Positions 11,029 through 20,475 of a stretch of 64,000 bases of DNA are shown here, piece after piece. The notes beneath the pieces were generated by a model that saw only the letters and a list, made by a program, of their open reading frames with translations, was not told the origin of the DNA and did no database searches. Position 1 is the stretch's first letter; the number at the start of each line of letters is the position of its first letter. The position numbers and the translations under genes were made by a program. Source of the DNA: Clostridium oryzae (GTDB lineage Bacteria > Bacillota > Clostridia > Clostridiales > Clostridiaceae). The stretch covers positions 62,001 through 126,000 of the forward strand of contig NZ_MZGV01000005.1 of the NCBI RefSeq assembly GCF_002029235.1, in the 5' to 3' direction.

Positions 11029-11076
11029 ACTTTTAGCTAGATTTTCATTTATATAATATTAGGAGGCTGAGCCCAA

Positions 11077-13209
11077 ATGCAGCTTTTAAATTGCTCTCTT
11101 ATAGATTTTACCACAGTTTGTATTAAAACAGATAGTTCGGACTATTTAAACCAGCAAAATATCAATGTAATAAACGGAAAAAAATTCATCTCTATAGAAA
11201 AAACTTCGATCAAAGACTCCTGCGTTTATTTGAAGCTTACAGCCGAAATCAATATAAAATATAAAACAATTATCGAATATGATAACCAAAAATTTAATGT
11301 AAACTACTACTCTCTATACTCTACAAAAGAATTTGATGACAGATATTATACTGAAAAGCCTTTAGGAATCCATTACAGTAAAACTCAAACAATTTTCAAA
11401 TTATGGTCGCCAATAGCTGAAAATGTTGACTTATTGATATACGATTCTGCAAATTCTGTTCCTTCAAAATTTTCTATGGAGGAAACTAAAAACGGCGTAT
11501 GGCAGATTAAATTAAGCGGTGACTATAACGGTTTTTTCTATAACTATCAGGTTAAAATACAGGGAGAAGAAAATGAGATTATAGATCCCTATGCTAGAGC
11601 CTGCAGCATTAACGGAATAAAAGGTGCGATACTGGATTTTTCCCTATCGAATCCAAAAGGATTTTCAAAGGATAGCCATATTCCACTATCCAATTATTCT
11701 GATGCTGTACTATATGAAATTAATGTACGTGATATTTCTATACACCCAGATAGCGGTATTGAGAAAAAAGGAAAATTTCTTGGCCTATGCGAAGAAAACA
11801 CTTCTTCGTCAAAAAATATTTTAACCGGCTTAAGTCATATAAAGGAACTTGGCATAACACACGTTCAGCTTATGCCTGTTTTCGATTTTTCCTACCAGAG
11901 TGTAGATGAAGAACATCCTTACAAATACAATTGGGGATATGATCCTCAAAACTATAATATTCCTGAAGGTAATTACTCAACTGCACCAAGTAATCCATTA
12001 TCTAGGATACTTGAACTTAAACAAGCTGTGGCTGCTTTTCACAGAAACAATATTGGTGTAATAATGGATGTTGTATATAACCATATATTTAAATACGAAT
12101 ACTCAAATCTTCACAACTTATTTCCACACTACTTTTTTAGAGAGTGTGAGAACGGTGATATAAGTAATGGAAGCGGATGCGGTAACGATATTGCATCAGA
12201 ACATTCTATGGTTAGAAAATTTATAACAGATTCACTGATATATTGGATGGAAGAATACCACATAGATGGTTTTAGGTTCGATCTCATGGGTATTTTGGAT
12301 GTAGACACAGTAAATTATATTATTTCACAATTAAAGTCTAGAAACAGTGATGTGATAATTTATGGTGAAGGTTGGAACATGGGTACTGCAATCGCTGAAT
12401 GCAAACGCTGCTCAATTAATAATAACAGAGCTACTAAGAATTTAGGATTTTTTAATGATGTCATTAGAGATAGCATAAAAGGCAGCGTTTTTCAGGAGAA
12501 CGAAAAAGGATTTGTAAGCGGAAAGCAAAATCTAGAAAGCATGATAAAGTATTGTGCTGCAGGCTGCTGCATAACAGTTGATGATAAAAGTCCTATTTTT
12601 GACTCTCCTACTCAAACTATAAATTATATCAGTTGCCATGATAATTATACTTTATGGGATAAACTTAAAATAAGTTGTCCGGGTGCTTCAGAGAATAATC
12701 TTAAGGCCATGTGCAAACTTGCTTATGGTATACTGCTTACTTCTCAGGGGATACCTTTACTTCACTCAGGCTGCGAATTTTGCAGAACTAAATCTGGAAT
12801 TTCAAATAGTTATAACGCCACAGATATCATTAATAGAATAGATTGGAATTTAAAGTATAAAAATATGGATTTATTTCAATATGTGAAAGGGCTTATAAGT
12901 ATAAGAAGAGGACACAATGCATTCAGAGAAGTTTCCTCTGAAGATATAAAAGATCACTTAGTTTTTTTACCGTCTCCACCTAATACTGTGGCCTATTTAC
13001 TCAAGGATAATGGAGCCAGAGATTCTTGGAATGATATTTTGATTATTTACAACAGCACTAGTGAAACTCAAAGCATTTCGATACCAGATGGCAGCTGGAA
13101 TATTGTTGCAAACGGCAAATCTGCCGGTTTAGAGGTACTCGAAAAAATAGAGGGTTCTATGATAACTGTATCTCCAGTTTCAGCGATAATAGCGTATAAA
13201 AGCAATTAG
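11077..13209 (+). CDS. pulA: Type I pullulanase (GH13), intracellular
   Basis: A 710-residue debranching enzyme that cuts alpha-1,6 bonds in pullulan and branched dextrins. The type I signature YNWGYDP is at 284-290. The GH13 catalytic residues are Asp402 (GFRFD), Glu431 (YGEGW) and Asp522 (SCHDN). An N-terminal CBM48-like region (about 95-190) precedes the barrel. There is no signal peptide and the length matches B. subtilis AmyX, so it is probably cytoplasmic and acts on imported branched oligosaccharides. AGGAGG lies ten bases before the ATG. It probably works with the malto-oligosaccharide genes at 21-39 kb. Confidence 0.93.
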   Translation: MQLLNCSLIDFTTVCIKTDSSDYLNQQNINVINGKKFISIEKTSIKDSCVYLKLTAEINIKYKTIIEYDNQKFNVNYYSLYSTKEFDDRYYTEKPLGIHYSKTQTIFKLWSPIAENVDLLIYDSANSVPSKFSMEETKNGVWQIKLSGDYNGFFYNYQVKIQGEENEIIDPYARACSINGIKGAILDFSLSNPKGFSKDSHIPLSNYSDAVLYEINVRDISIHPDSGIEKKGKFLGLCEENTSSSKNILTGLSHIKELGITHVQLMPVFDFSYQSVDEEHPYKYNWGYDPQNYNIPEGNYSTAPSNPLSRILELKQAVAAFHRNNIGVIMDVVYNHIFKYEYSNLHNLFPHYFFRECENGDISNGSGCGNDIASEHSMVRKFITDSLIYWMEEYHIDGFRFDLMGILDVDTVNYIISQLKSRNSDVIIYGEGWNMGTAIAECKRCSINNNRATKNLGFFNDVIRDSIKGSVFQENEKGFVSGKQNLESMIKYCAAGCCITVDDKSPIFDSPTQTINYISCHDNYTLWDKLKISCPGASENNLKAMCKLAYGILLTSQGIPLLHSGCEFCRTKSGISNSYNATDIINRIDWNLKYKNMDLFQYVKGLISIRRGHNAFREVSSEDIKDHLVFLPSPPNTVAYLLKDNGARDSWNDILIIYNSTSETQSISIPDGSWNIVANGKSAGLEVLEKIEGSMITVSPVSAIIAYKSN

Positions 13210-13223
13210 GAATTGTTAATTAG

Positions 13224-13271
13224 AAAAAGCTATTAACCAAAATGTAAGAACATCTTGATTAATAGCTTTTT
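13224..13271. terminator. Bidirectional terminator between pulA and the YaiI-family gene
   Basis: AAAAAGCTATTAA (13224-13236) is the exact inverse of 13259-13271, with A- and T-runs on both flanks. It sits between converging genes and overlaps the last bases of the YaiI-family gene. Confidence 0.85.
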
Positions 13272-13716
13272 ATTTATCTTCCAAAGATGATTCAACGAGC
13301 TTTGAAAGATTTCTTTCAAGTCTCATATCATCATTTTCAGTTCTCTTTTTAGCATTTGTTGTCTTGCCGCCAGCCCGTCTTATCTTTGCTTTTATATGCC
13401 TTTCCATAAGAAGCCTATCTATATTTTCTTCGTCATATATATATCCCGATGGACTTATAGCAAAACCTTTTTTAGCTAGGGACATAGCAGCCACTCCATA
13501 GTCCTGAGTAACCACAATATCACCCTTTTGTGCATTGTTGATAAGAATAATATCAACGCTTTGAAAACCGCTGTCTACTATTTTAACCTCAGCATAGTCA
13601 CTGAAGATAGCATGATTTATATCACAGAATATAAGAAGGTCCAAGCAATAATGCCTGGCTACCTTCTCTATTATATCTCTTCCAGCAGCGCCATCTCCGT
13701 CTACTAAAATTCTCAT
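13270..13716 (-). CDS. YaiI/YqxD family protein (DUF188)
   Basis: A 148-residue protein of the UPF0178/DUF188 family. The family start MRILVDGDGAAGRDII and the VTQDYGVAAMSLAKKG segment are recognisable. The acidic residues Asp6 and Asp8 and the QD motif suggest a PIN-like nuclease fold, but no activity is established for the family. It begins two bases after the pgi stop, so the two genes are almost certainly co-transcribed. The C-terminus is basic (AKIRRAGGKTTNAKKR). Confidence 0.9.
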   Translation of the reverse strand: MRILVDGDGAAGRDIIEKVARHYCLDLLIFCDINHAIFSDYAEVKIVDSGFQSVDIILINNAQKGDIVVTQDYGVAAMSLAKKGFAISPSGYIYDEENIDRLLMERHIKAKIRRAGGKTTNAKKRTENDDMRLERNLSKLVESSLEDK

Positions 13717-13718
13717 TC

Positions 13719-15068
13719 TTATAATCTTTTTTCAAGATCTGCCTTCATGCTCTCATAACCAGGTTTTCCAAGAAGAGCAAACATATTCTTCTTATATGCT
13801 TCAACTCCTGGCTGATTGAATGGGTTTACACCAAGCAGATATCCACTTATTCCACATGCTTTTTCAAAGAAATATACAATGTATCCAAAATTATATGGAG
13901 TAAGTTTTGGTAAATTAATAACTATATTAGGCACTCCACCATCATTATGTGCAAGAAGTGTTCCTTCAAATGCCTTTTTATTTACGAAGTCCATAGTTTT
14001 ACCACTTAAGAAATTGAGTCCGTCAACATTTTCTTTACTTTCTTTTATAACTACTTCTTTTTCAGGAGTTTCAATATTTATAACTGTTTCAAATATATTT
14101 CTTCTTCCCTCTTGAATATATTGTCCCATAGAATGAAGATCAGTAGAAAAATCAACAGCAGCTGGGAATATACCCTTATTATCTTTTCCTTCACTCTCTC
14201 CATAAAGCTGTTTCCACCACTCACCAAAATAATGAAGTTTTGGCTCATAGTTTACTAGAATTTCTGTAGTCTTACCTTTATTGTATAATACATTTCTTAC
14301 AGCAGCATATTTATAGCAATCATTTTTGCTCAAATCAGTTTCAGCATAAACTTTTCTAGCATCTGCTGCACCTTTCATCATTTCATCTATATCAATTCCG
14401 CTTACAGCGATAGGAAGAAGTCCTACGGCAGTAAGAACTGAATATCTTCCACCTACATCATCAGGGATTACAAATGTTTCATAACCTTCTGCATCAGCAA
14501 GATTTTTTAAAGCTCCCTTTGCTTTATCTGTTGTAGCAAATATTCTTTCTTTAGCAGCTTCTTTTCCATATTTCTTTTCAACATATTCTTTAAATATTCT
14601 GAATGCTATAGCTGGCTCAGTTGTAGTACCAGATTTTGATATTACATTTACCGATATGTCTTTTCCTTCAATTGCCTCTAGTAAATCTGCCATATATGTT
14701 GAACTTATATTATTTCCAACGTAGAATATGAGTGGTGCTTTTCTCCCCTCTTTTGATAAAGCATTATAAAATGTATGATTTAACATTTCAATAGCAGCTC
14801 TAGCTCCAAGATATGAACCACCTATTCCGATTACTATAAGCACATCAGAATTGCTCTTTATCTTTTCTGCTGCTTTCTTTATTCTTGCAAATTCATCCTT
14901 GTCATAATTTACAGGTAAATCAATCCATCCAAGAAAATCGCTACCTGCTCCAGTTTTTTCTTTAAGTTGCTTGTCTGCTGCTGATATCATAGATGTAAGA
15001 TAACTTACCTCTTCATCACCAACATAAGGTTTTAACTTTGACAAATCAATACTTAATGTTTCAGACAT
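13719..15068 (-). CDS. pgi: Glucose-6-phosphate isomerase
   Basis: The 449-residue protein interconverts glucose 6-phosphate and fructose 6-phosphate. It has the phosphosugar isomerase SIS folds ([31 protein letters not shown]) and the signature [16 protein letters not shown], which holds the catalytic Glu. The short bacterial form of about 450 residues is usual in Bacillota. It supplies glycolysis with product from the pullulanase and maltose phosphorylase/beta-PGM pathways nearby. An AGGAGG-like site precedes the ATG. Confidence 0.97.
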   Translation of the reverse strand: MSETLSIDLSKLKPYVGDEEVSYLTSMISAADKQLKEKTGAGSDFLGWIDLPVNYDKDEFARIKKAAEKIKSNSDVLIVIGIGGSYLGARAAIEMLNHTFYNALSKEGRKAPLIFYVGNNISSTYMADLLEAIEGKDISVNVISKSGTTTEPAIAFRIFKEYVEKKYGKEAAKERIFATTDKAKGALKNLADAEGYETFVIPDDVGGRYSVLTAVGLLPIAVSGIDIDEMMKGAADARKVYAETDLSKNDCYKYAAVRNVLYNKGKTTEILVNYEPKLHYFGEWWKQLYGESEGKDNKGIFPAAVDFSTDLHSMGQYIQEGRRNIFETVINIETPEKEVVIKESKENVDGLNFLSGKTMDFVNKKAFEGTLLAHNDGGVPNIVINLPKLTPYNFGYIVYFFEKACGISGYLLGVNPFNQPGVEAYKKNMFALLGKPGYESMKADLEKRL

Positions 15069-15249
15069 TTTTGTTCCTCCTTATATACTCTAATAGACTT
15101 TTATTTTAGTTAATTGGCACAGAATCTTATTTAGAACTTTTGAGTAAATATTGTCCAAGTTTTATTTATCGTTCCATAACAAATTTTATTTTATATTTAA
15201 AATTAAATCAAGTCCATTAAATATATTTTTATCTATATATGCTAATATC

Positions 15250-15669
15250 TTAAGCAGTAAATACTTTACTGTTACTCTTTACATCATCATAGACTCTATT
15301 TAATTCAATAGATTTAATAATAAATTCCACTCCAGATATATTAAATGATGGTATCCTGTATAGTCCCTGTACAAGCTTCATTATTTCATCATAAGATTCT
15401 CCTGCAATATTCCAGCTAACCTCATCATTAAAATTAATTATACTCTCATCTGAATTAGAATCATTGTTTTTGAGTTCTGAAAATACCAGTATTTCTTCTT
15501 TTTTATAAAAAGATTGCATTACCTCATACTCTTCTTCACACATATATCTGCATTGATTTTGATAATTGTTTCCCGATAATTGGTAACATAATTCTTTTAA
15601 ATAATAACAGTAATTTCCTTCTAGTGGTTTGTGACTTTGACAAATTAGACCAATGGTTAAATTAATCAC
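15250..15669 (-). CDS. Hypothetical protein, 139 residues
   Basis: I do not recognise this protein. It is acidic, without membrane spans or a signal peptide, and contains four cysteines in the first 45 residues (positions 10, 21, 28 and 40), not spaced as a zinc finger. The start is a GTG with AAGGGG eight bases upstream, which supports translation. It is flanked by AT-rich spacers of 180 bases towards pgi and about 980 bases on the other side, so it is probably a stand-alone gene. Confidence 0.55.
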   Translation of the reverse strand: MINLTIGLICQSHKPLEGNYCYYLKELCYQLSGNNYQNQCRYMCEEEYEVMQSFYKKEEILVFSELKNNDSNSDESIINFNDEVSWNIAGESYDEIMKLVQGLYRIPSFNISGVEFIIKSIELNRVYDDVKSNSKVFTA

Positions 15670-16012
15670 TATATCAACCCCTTAATAAATATAACTTTAT
15701 ACTTATATATTTACTGTTACGCATCTTTAGCTTATACATAATATATTCTACATAAAATGTCAAAATCCTCTATTTGTCGAAATTTTCTCAATATTTTGTC
15801 TATAATTGTTCTACTCTGTAATGCTAATAATGTATAATAAAAATATTTATTGAGTTTAATAAGTGAAAAACGTTATAAAATTAGAGAATTTTTTTTGATA
15901 TAAGCCAGTAATCCTAGTATCCGTCTAAGTATTTCGTATAGACAGGAAACGTCTTTGGAAACGGTTAAACGGTCTTATCATAATTTATCTATAAAAAATC
16001 AACTTAATCGCC
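15670..16012. other. Intergenic stretch without a recognised gene
   Basis: The first 200 bases are AT-rich and probably hold the promoter of the 139-residue gene. From about 15910 to 15990 the composition changes. Here small inverted motifs (GTCTA...TAGAC at 15925-15941) and two GGAAACG blocks appear, which looks RNA-like. It matches no riboswitch I can name. Confidence 0.35.
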
Positions 16013-16230
16013 AAAAAAGGCAGGAAGTGATTTCCGTCGGCTGAAAAATGCCTCCCCCAATCACTTCCTGCCTTAGCCGGCTCTATGTATTTACAAAATA
16101 TTATTTTATATATTGCTTCTTTCAAATTCTTCTCTTGTTTATTGGTTTAATAGTATTTTCTTAAGAGTTATCTTCATATCACTTCGTATATTATATAATT
16201 ACATCCTTTTAACAGTACATTCAATTAATG
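16013..16230 (-). repeat. Dispersed hairpin element, copy 1
   Basis: A perfect 16-bp stem (16017-16032 with 16059-16074) closes a 26-base loop, followed by about 150 AT-rich bases conserved with copies 2 and 4. On the minus strand the stem is followed by six T residues, so it can act as a terminator. The stem contains a C-G pair where copies 2 and 4 have T-A (GGCAGG/CCTGCC against GGTAGG/CCTACC). A conserved TATAAT lies on the minus strand at 16195-16190. The rest of the spacer up to 16653 contains no gene I can support. Confidence 0.75.
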
Positions 16231-16653
16231 AGTAGGTAAGAAGTAAAAACTAAGAAGTAATAGTTTATAAAAGCTGTAGCTATTGTGTATTTTGACTACG
16301 CGCTTGCTATTGGAAGCATAATAATTCCGATAATAAACTCCTCTATACAATATCATAGGTATAGGAAGTTCTTTCTTAATATTTTCTGTTCTATTGATAA
16401 TAATCTGCTTAATAAGCCTAAAATGTTTTGTAAGTACAAAAAGAAATATTTAAATGATAGCTTTACAACTAAGAATTAATTTTTCGAAAATAATTCTACT
16501 AATACATTATCCTCACACAATCTATTATAAAGTTCAATATTTGTATTATTATGACACTTATGGTATCATTCTACATAAGGAACAAACTAAAAACGAAAGG
16601 AAGTAAACAATCTAAATGTACTGTGAGGTACTAGGTTTACTGTAAAAAATATT

Positions 16654-17382
16654 ATGAGTATATTAGAAGAAAAATTCAACAAGATATCAGGCGGGAGAAT
16701 ATTAGATGTAGGTACAGGAGATGGTTATTTTATTTCTGTAATTACCAAACTGTTCAAAGATTACAATGAAATAATAGGTATTGATAATAGTAAAGACGCT
16801 ATACAATCTTTAAAAAAATCTAATAAACAGCAAAACATTCAATTTATCAATATGTCAGCTGATAAAATGACTTTTGAAGACAACAGCATGGATACGGTTT
16901 GCATTTCAAATACTCTTCACCATTTGCCTAATTATAAGCAAGTATTAAGTGAAATGCTCAGAGTTCTTAAACCAAATGGTTTTTTCATAATAAATGAAAT
17001 GTTCTGTGATAATCAAGCACTAAAGCAGCTTTCTCATGTCTATATACATCATCTTTGTGCTGAAATGAATATGTTAGCTGGTACTTATCATGCAAAAACT
17101 TTTAAAAGACAAGCTATCATAGATATTGTAAAAGAAACTGGTGTTAAAATAGAAGATATTTTTGAATATAGTACTGCTGAGGAACAGAAAGCTGACGTAA
17201 ATGAAGCCGAAGAAAAAGAAATATTAGACAGTTGTTTTAACAGTATAGATAATTATGCTGAAAAATTAAAAGGAAACAAAGAGTTTGATAATATAAAAAG
17301 CAAAATATCTTCACTTAAACAGAACTTATATAAAGTTGGGTTTATGAATGCCACAGAGCTTGTTATCCTCGGAAGGAAATAA
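16654..17382 (+). CDS. Class I SAM-dependent methyltransferase
   Basis: The 242-residue protein has a Methyltransf_11-type fold. Motif I is ILDVGTGDGYF (residues 16-26), the acidic loop is IGIDNS, and post-I/motif IV is VCISNTLHHLPNYKQVL, followed by LRVLKPNGFFIINE. The substrate is unknown; the fold is used for quinones, small molecules and RNA alike. The ribosome site is poor. A better one (AAAGGAAG at 16597) precedes a nine-codon reading frame (16616-16645) that stops eight bases before this start. It converges with the hydrolase gene, six bases apart. Confidence 0.85.
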   Translation: MSILEEKFNKISGGRILDVGTGDGYFISVITKLFKDYNEIIGIDNSKDAIQSLKKSNKQQNIQFINMSADKMTFEDNSMDTVCISNTLHHLPNYKQVLSEMLRVLKPNGFFIINEMFCDNQALKQLSHVYIHHLCAEMNMLAGTYHAKTFKRQAIIDIVKETGVKIEDIFEYSTAEEQKADVNEAEEKEILDSCFNSIDNYAEKLKGNKEFDNIKSKISSLKQNLYKVGFMNATELVILGRK

Positions 17383-17388
17383 TCTTGG

Positions 17389-17988
17389 TTAAAGCCCTGA
17401 TAAAAAATCATTTACTAGTCTATTAGCAATATCCCTTGCTTGTGCACAGTAATTTGGGGAAAACGGATCGCTAAAGCCATGTTTTCCCACTAATACATGT
17501 GCACTGACATTTGTTTTTTCACTAAGAACTCTTAATAACTCCCTGGGACTAAAGGATTTCTCATCTTCAGCAAAAATCAGTAATACCTTACAGTTTGGAA
17601 CTACATATAAATAATCTCTTATTCTAGAGCCATAGTAGCCTATTATTCCATCACATTTGACGTCTGAATCACTGCATAACCATGCTATAGATGCACCAGC
17701 ACTGAAGCCTAATATGAACACATACTTGTACACTTCTTTTAATTCTTTTAGTAACCTTTTAATTCGATCAGCAGTTGGAATGAAGCCAACATTTTTCTTA
17801 AAGTTCTCATAAGCTTCTTGCTCAACTGCATAGTCAAAACTTTTATTTAAACTAAGTAAATCTGGACAAATTACATCAAACCCTAAGCTGCTGTAGTATT
17901 CGCATACTTGATGCATATGTTGATTTATCCCATATATTTCATGCAAAACTATAATCACTCGTTCATTATTATTTATAAACTTTATCAT
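17389..17988 (-). CDS. Alpha/beta hydrolase, dienelactone-hydrolase-like
   Basis: A 199-residue cytoplasmic alpha/beta hydrolase. The nucleophile elbow is GFSAGAS, with Ser in place of the Cys seen in true dienelactone hydrolases. The probable acid is Asp in LLIFAEDEKSF and the base is His in GKHGFSDPF. The N-terminal strand (RVIIVLHEIYGINQHMH) matches the DLH family oxyanion region. No neighbour suggests a substrate. The start ATG at 17988 is preceded by a weak AGGGGAG-type site. Confidence 0.82.
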   Translation of the reverse strand: MIKFINNNERVIIVLHEIYGINQHMHQVCEYYSSLGFDVICPDLLSLNKSFDYAVEQEAYENFKKNVGFIPTADRIKRLLKELKEVYKYVFILGFSAGASIAWLCSDSDVKCDGIIGYYGSRIRDYLYVVPNCKVLLIFAEDEKSFSPRELLRVLSEKTNVSAHVLVGKHGFSDPFSPNYCAQARDIANRLVNDFLSGL

Positions 17989-18192
17989 TGAATTCTCCCC
18001 TATTTCTTTAGAACCTTATATATCCTGGATTTATTCATATAATACTCCTGTCATTACATATAAATTTAATTAGTAGTGATTATATCATATTGTTTAATTA
18101 TTTTCATCATTGATTACATATTACATATTTCATTATAATATTCCAATTTATTGCTATATAATTTATAATATATATTAGGACGGTGATTAATT

Positions 18193-19335
18193 ATGGGTAT
18201 TTTCAATATATTTAAAAATCAATTTATAGAAGTTATTGAATGGACAGACTCCAGCAGTGACACTATTGTTTATAGATTTCCTGTAGAAAATAAAGAAATT
18301 AAAATGGGAGCTCAGCTTACTGTAAGAGAATCTCAGATGGCAGTGTTTGTAAACGAAGGTCAGATTGCTGATGTTTTTGGACCAGGAAGATATATGTTGA
18401 CTACAAAAAACATGCCTGTTCTTTCAACGATTCGTGCTTGGGCTTATGATTTTAACTCCCCTTTTAAGGCAGAAGTTTATTTTATTAATACAAAACAATT
18501 CACCGATCAGAAATGGGGTACATCCAATCCTATTATGATGCGTGATGCTGAATTCGGAGTTATAAGGCTTCGTGCCTTTGGCATATTCTCGTTTAAAGTA
18601 GTAGACCCTGGTAAATTTCTTAAGGAAGTATTCGGAACTACAGATGTTTTCGATACTGAAAATATTGTTGGGCAGCTAAAACGCGCCCTAATATCTGGAA
18701 TCTCTGATATGATTGCCGAATCTAGAATACCGGCACTAGATCTTGCTACTCATTATGATGAATTCGGAGAATCAGCTAAAGTTAAACTTCAAGATAGATT
18801 TCAAGCTCTAGGATTTGAACTATCTTCGCTCTACATTGAAAATATATCTCTTCCGGAAGAGGTTGAAAAAGTACTTGATAAAAAAACTTCTATGGGGGTA
18901 CTTGGAAACATGCAGCAGTATACTCAATATCAAGCTGCTGAGGCTATAAGAGATGTTGCTCAAAACCCTTGTAATGGTGCCTCAGGTTTAGGTATGAGCT
19001 TTGGAGTAGGAAATGCTGTGGGAAATATTATTACTGATGCATTAAATAAAAATAGTCAAACTACTACCTCCGTTCAACCAACTAACACAGTAACCTGTCC
19101 AAAGTGTAATGCTCAGGTAACAGCTGGTTCTAAATTCTGTTCCTCCTGCGGTAATATGCTGATAAAGCCTACAGTTAAATGCATAAAATGCGGCAGTGAA
19201 ATAGAAGAGGGATTGAAATTTTGCCCTGATTGTGGTGCTCCGCAGACTGTAAAAGATGTTTTCTGCAAGGTTTGTGGCAAACCGGTGCCTGCAGCTTCAA
19301 AGTTCTGTACTGAATGTGGTAATAAAATTGAATAG
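18193..19335 (+). CDS. SPFH-domain protein with three zinc ribbons (YdjI-like)
   Basis: The 380-residue protein matches B. subtilis YdjI (annotated elsewhere as virion-core-like). An SPFH domain spans about residues 25-240. Three C-terminal zinc ribbons follow, each of the type CxxC-x(n)-CxxC (CPKCNAQ/CSSCG, CIKCGSE/CPDCG, CKVCGKP/CTECG). In B. subtilis, YdjI is part of a PspA membrane-stress locus. Here the YdjG-like gene starts twelve bases downstream of the stop, so the two form an operon, but no PspA gene adjoins it. A GGACGGTGAT site supports the ATG. Confidence 0.85.
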   Translation: MGIFNIFKNQFIEVIEWTDSSSDTIVYRFPVENKEIKMGAQLTVRESQMAVFVNEGQIADVFGPGRYMLTTKNMPVLSTIRAWAYDFNSPFKAEVYFINTKQFTDQKWGTSNPIMMRDAEFGVIRLRAFGIFSFKVVDPGKFLKEVFGTTDVFDTENIVGQLKRALISGISDMIAESRIPALDLATHYDEFGESAKVKLQDRFQALGFELSSLYIENISLPEEVEKVLDKKTSMGVLGNMQQYTQYQAAEAIRDVAQNPCNGASGLGMSFGVGNAVGNIITDALNKNSQTTTSVQPTNTVTCPKCNAQVTAGSKFCSSCGNMLIKPTVKCIKCGSEIEEGLKFCPDCGAPQTVKDVFCKVCGKPVPAASKFCTECGNKIE

Positions 19336-19346
19336 GAGGGACTTTG

Positions 19347-20450
19347 ATGGAAAATAAGCATAAGAGTACTATTGAAAAAACAGATATATTTCCTTGTCCA
19401 AGTTGCGGAGCCAATATGGTTTTTGATCCTGCATCTCAAAAACTTGTATGTCCTTATTGCGGCTTAAAGTCAGAAATTGAAAAAGATGATACTCCCATAA
19501 CAGAATATTATTTCTTAGATGCAGATGAACAGGCTTCAACCGATTGGGGAACTGAAAAGAGAATTATTCATTGTGAAAATTGCGGAGCTGATACCATATT
19601 AGATCATACTGCTGTGGCTGAATTCTGTGCTTTTTGCGGTTCTTCTCATATCGTAAGAAATGAATCTTCCGTTGGTATTGCACCTGAATCGCTTATACCA
19701 TTTACGATTTCGAGAAAAAATGCAGAAACAGGTTTTACAAAATGGATAAAGCATAGATTCTTGGCTCCAAGGAAGTTAAAAACAAGTTATCAAGCTCAGA
19801 GAATTACAGGAGTATATATACCATTTTGGACTTATGATGCAGATACACGATCTACATATACAGCTGAGGCAGGTACCTATTATTATGTTACAGAAACTGA
19901 ATGGGTAGAAGAAGATGGTGAAAGAAAACAAGTTGAAAAACAGGTCAAAAAAACTCGCTGGGAATATACCAGTGGCAGCTATTCAAGATTTTTCAATGAC
20001 ATACTAATAAATGCTTCTAAAAAAGTTAACGATAAGCTTATACGTAAACTTGAGCCATTTGATTTGACTGAACTTACTCATTATAATACTCAGTATATGT
20101 CTGGATTTTTAGCAGAAAGATACAGTGTAACATTAAAAGAAGGCTGGTCTAAAGCTACCCCAATTATGGATGAGAAAATTGAAAACGGAATCCGAAATCA
20201 GATTGATGCAGATGAAATAAGAAATTTAAACATAGATACGGGTTTCTATGGTGTGACATATAAACATATACTATTACCAATATGGGTTTCTTCATTTATA
20301 TATAGAAATAAAATATATCAATATCTAGTGAATGGACAAACTGGAGAGGTTCAAGGAAAGTATCCATTGAGCGTTGTTAAAATATTAATCACCATATTAC
20401 TACTTGTAGCCGTAATTGCCGGAATCGGAGCTTGGCTATTCAGCAATTAA
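19347..20450 (+). CDS. Zinc-ribbon membrane protein (YdjG-like)
   Basis: The 367-residue protein starts with two zinc ribbons (CPSCGANM/CPYCG and CENCGAD/CAFCGSS). A long soluble domain follows (about residues 90-340), then a single C-terminal membrane span (ILITILLLVAVIAGIGAWLF). The layout matches B. subtilis YdjG, a tail-anchored partner of YdjH/YdjI in PspA recruitment. A TTG three bases earlier is in frame, but AGGAGG is seven bases before the ATG at 19347, which is preferred. It ends at a strong terminator. Confidence 0.83.
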   Translation: MENKHKSTIEKTDIFPCPSCGANMVFDPASQKLVCPYCGLKSEIEKDDTPITEYYFLDADEQASTDWGTEKRIIHCENCGADTILDHTAVAEFCAFCGSSHIVRNESSVGIAPESLIPFTISRKNAETGFTKWIKHRFLAPRKLKTSYQAQRITGVYIPFWTYDADTRSTYTAEAGTYYYVTETEWVEEDGERKQVEKQVKKTRWEYTSGSYSRFFNDILINASKKVNDKLIRKLEPFDLTELTHYNTQYMSGFLAERYSVTLKEGWSKATPIMDEKIENGIRNQIDADEIRNLNIDTGFYGVTYKHILLPIWVSSFIYRNKIYQYLVNGQTGEVQGKYPLSVVKILITILLLVAVIAGIGAWLFSN

Positions 20451-20475
20451 AAAATCGGCTAATCGCCGATTTTTT
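20449..20475. terminator. Bidirectional terminator between the YdjG-like and YitT-family genes
   Basis: Eleven-base arms AAAAAATCGGC (20449-20459) and GCCGATTTTTT (20465-20475) close a five-base loop. It overlaps the stop codons of both converging genes. Confidence 0.9.

Noticed and set aside
16285-16479. 64-codon open frame in the spacer before the methyltransferase
   Set aside because: It has no ribosome site, no family resemblance and biased AT-rich codons. It looks like chance or decayed sequence.
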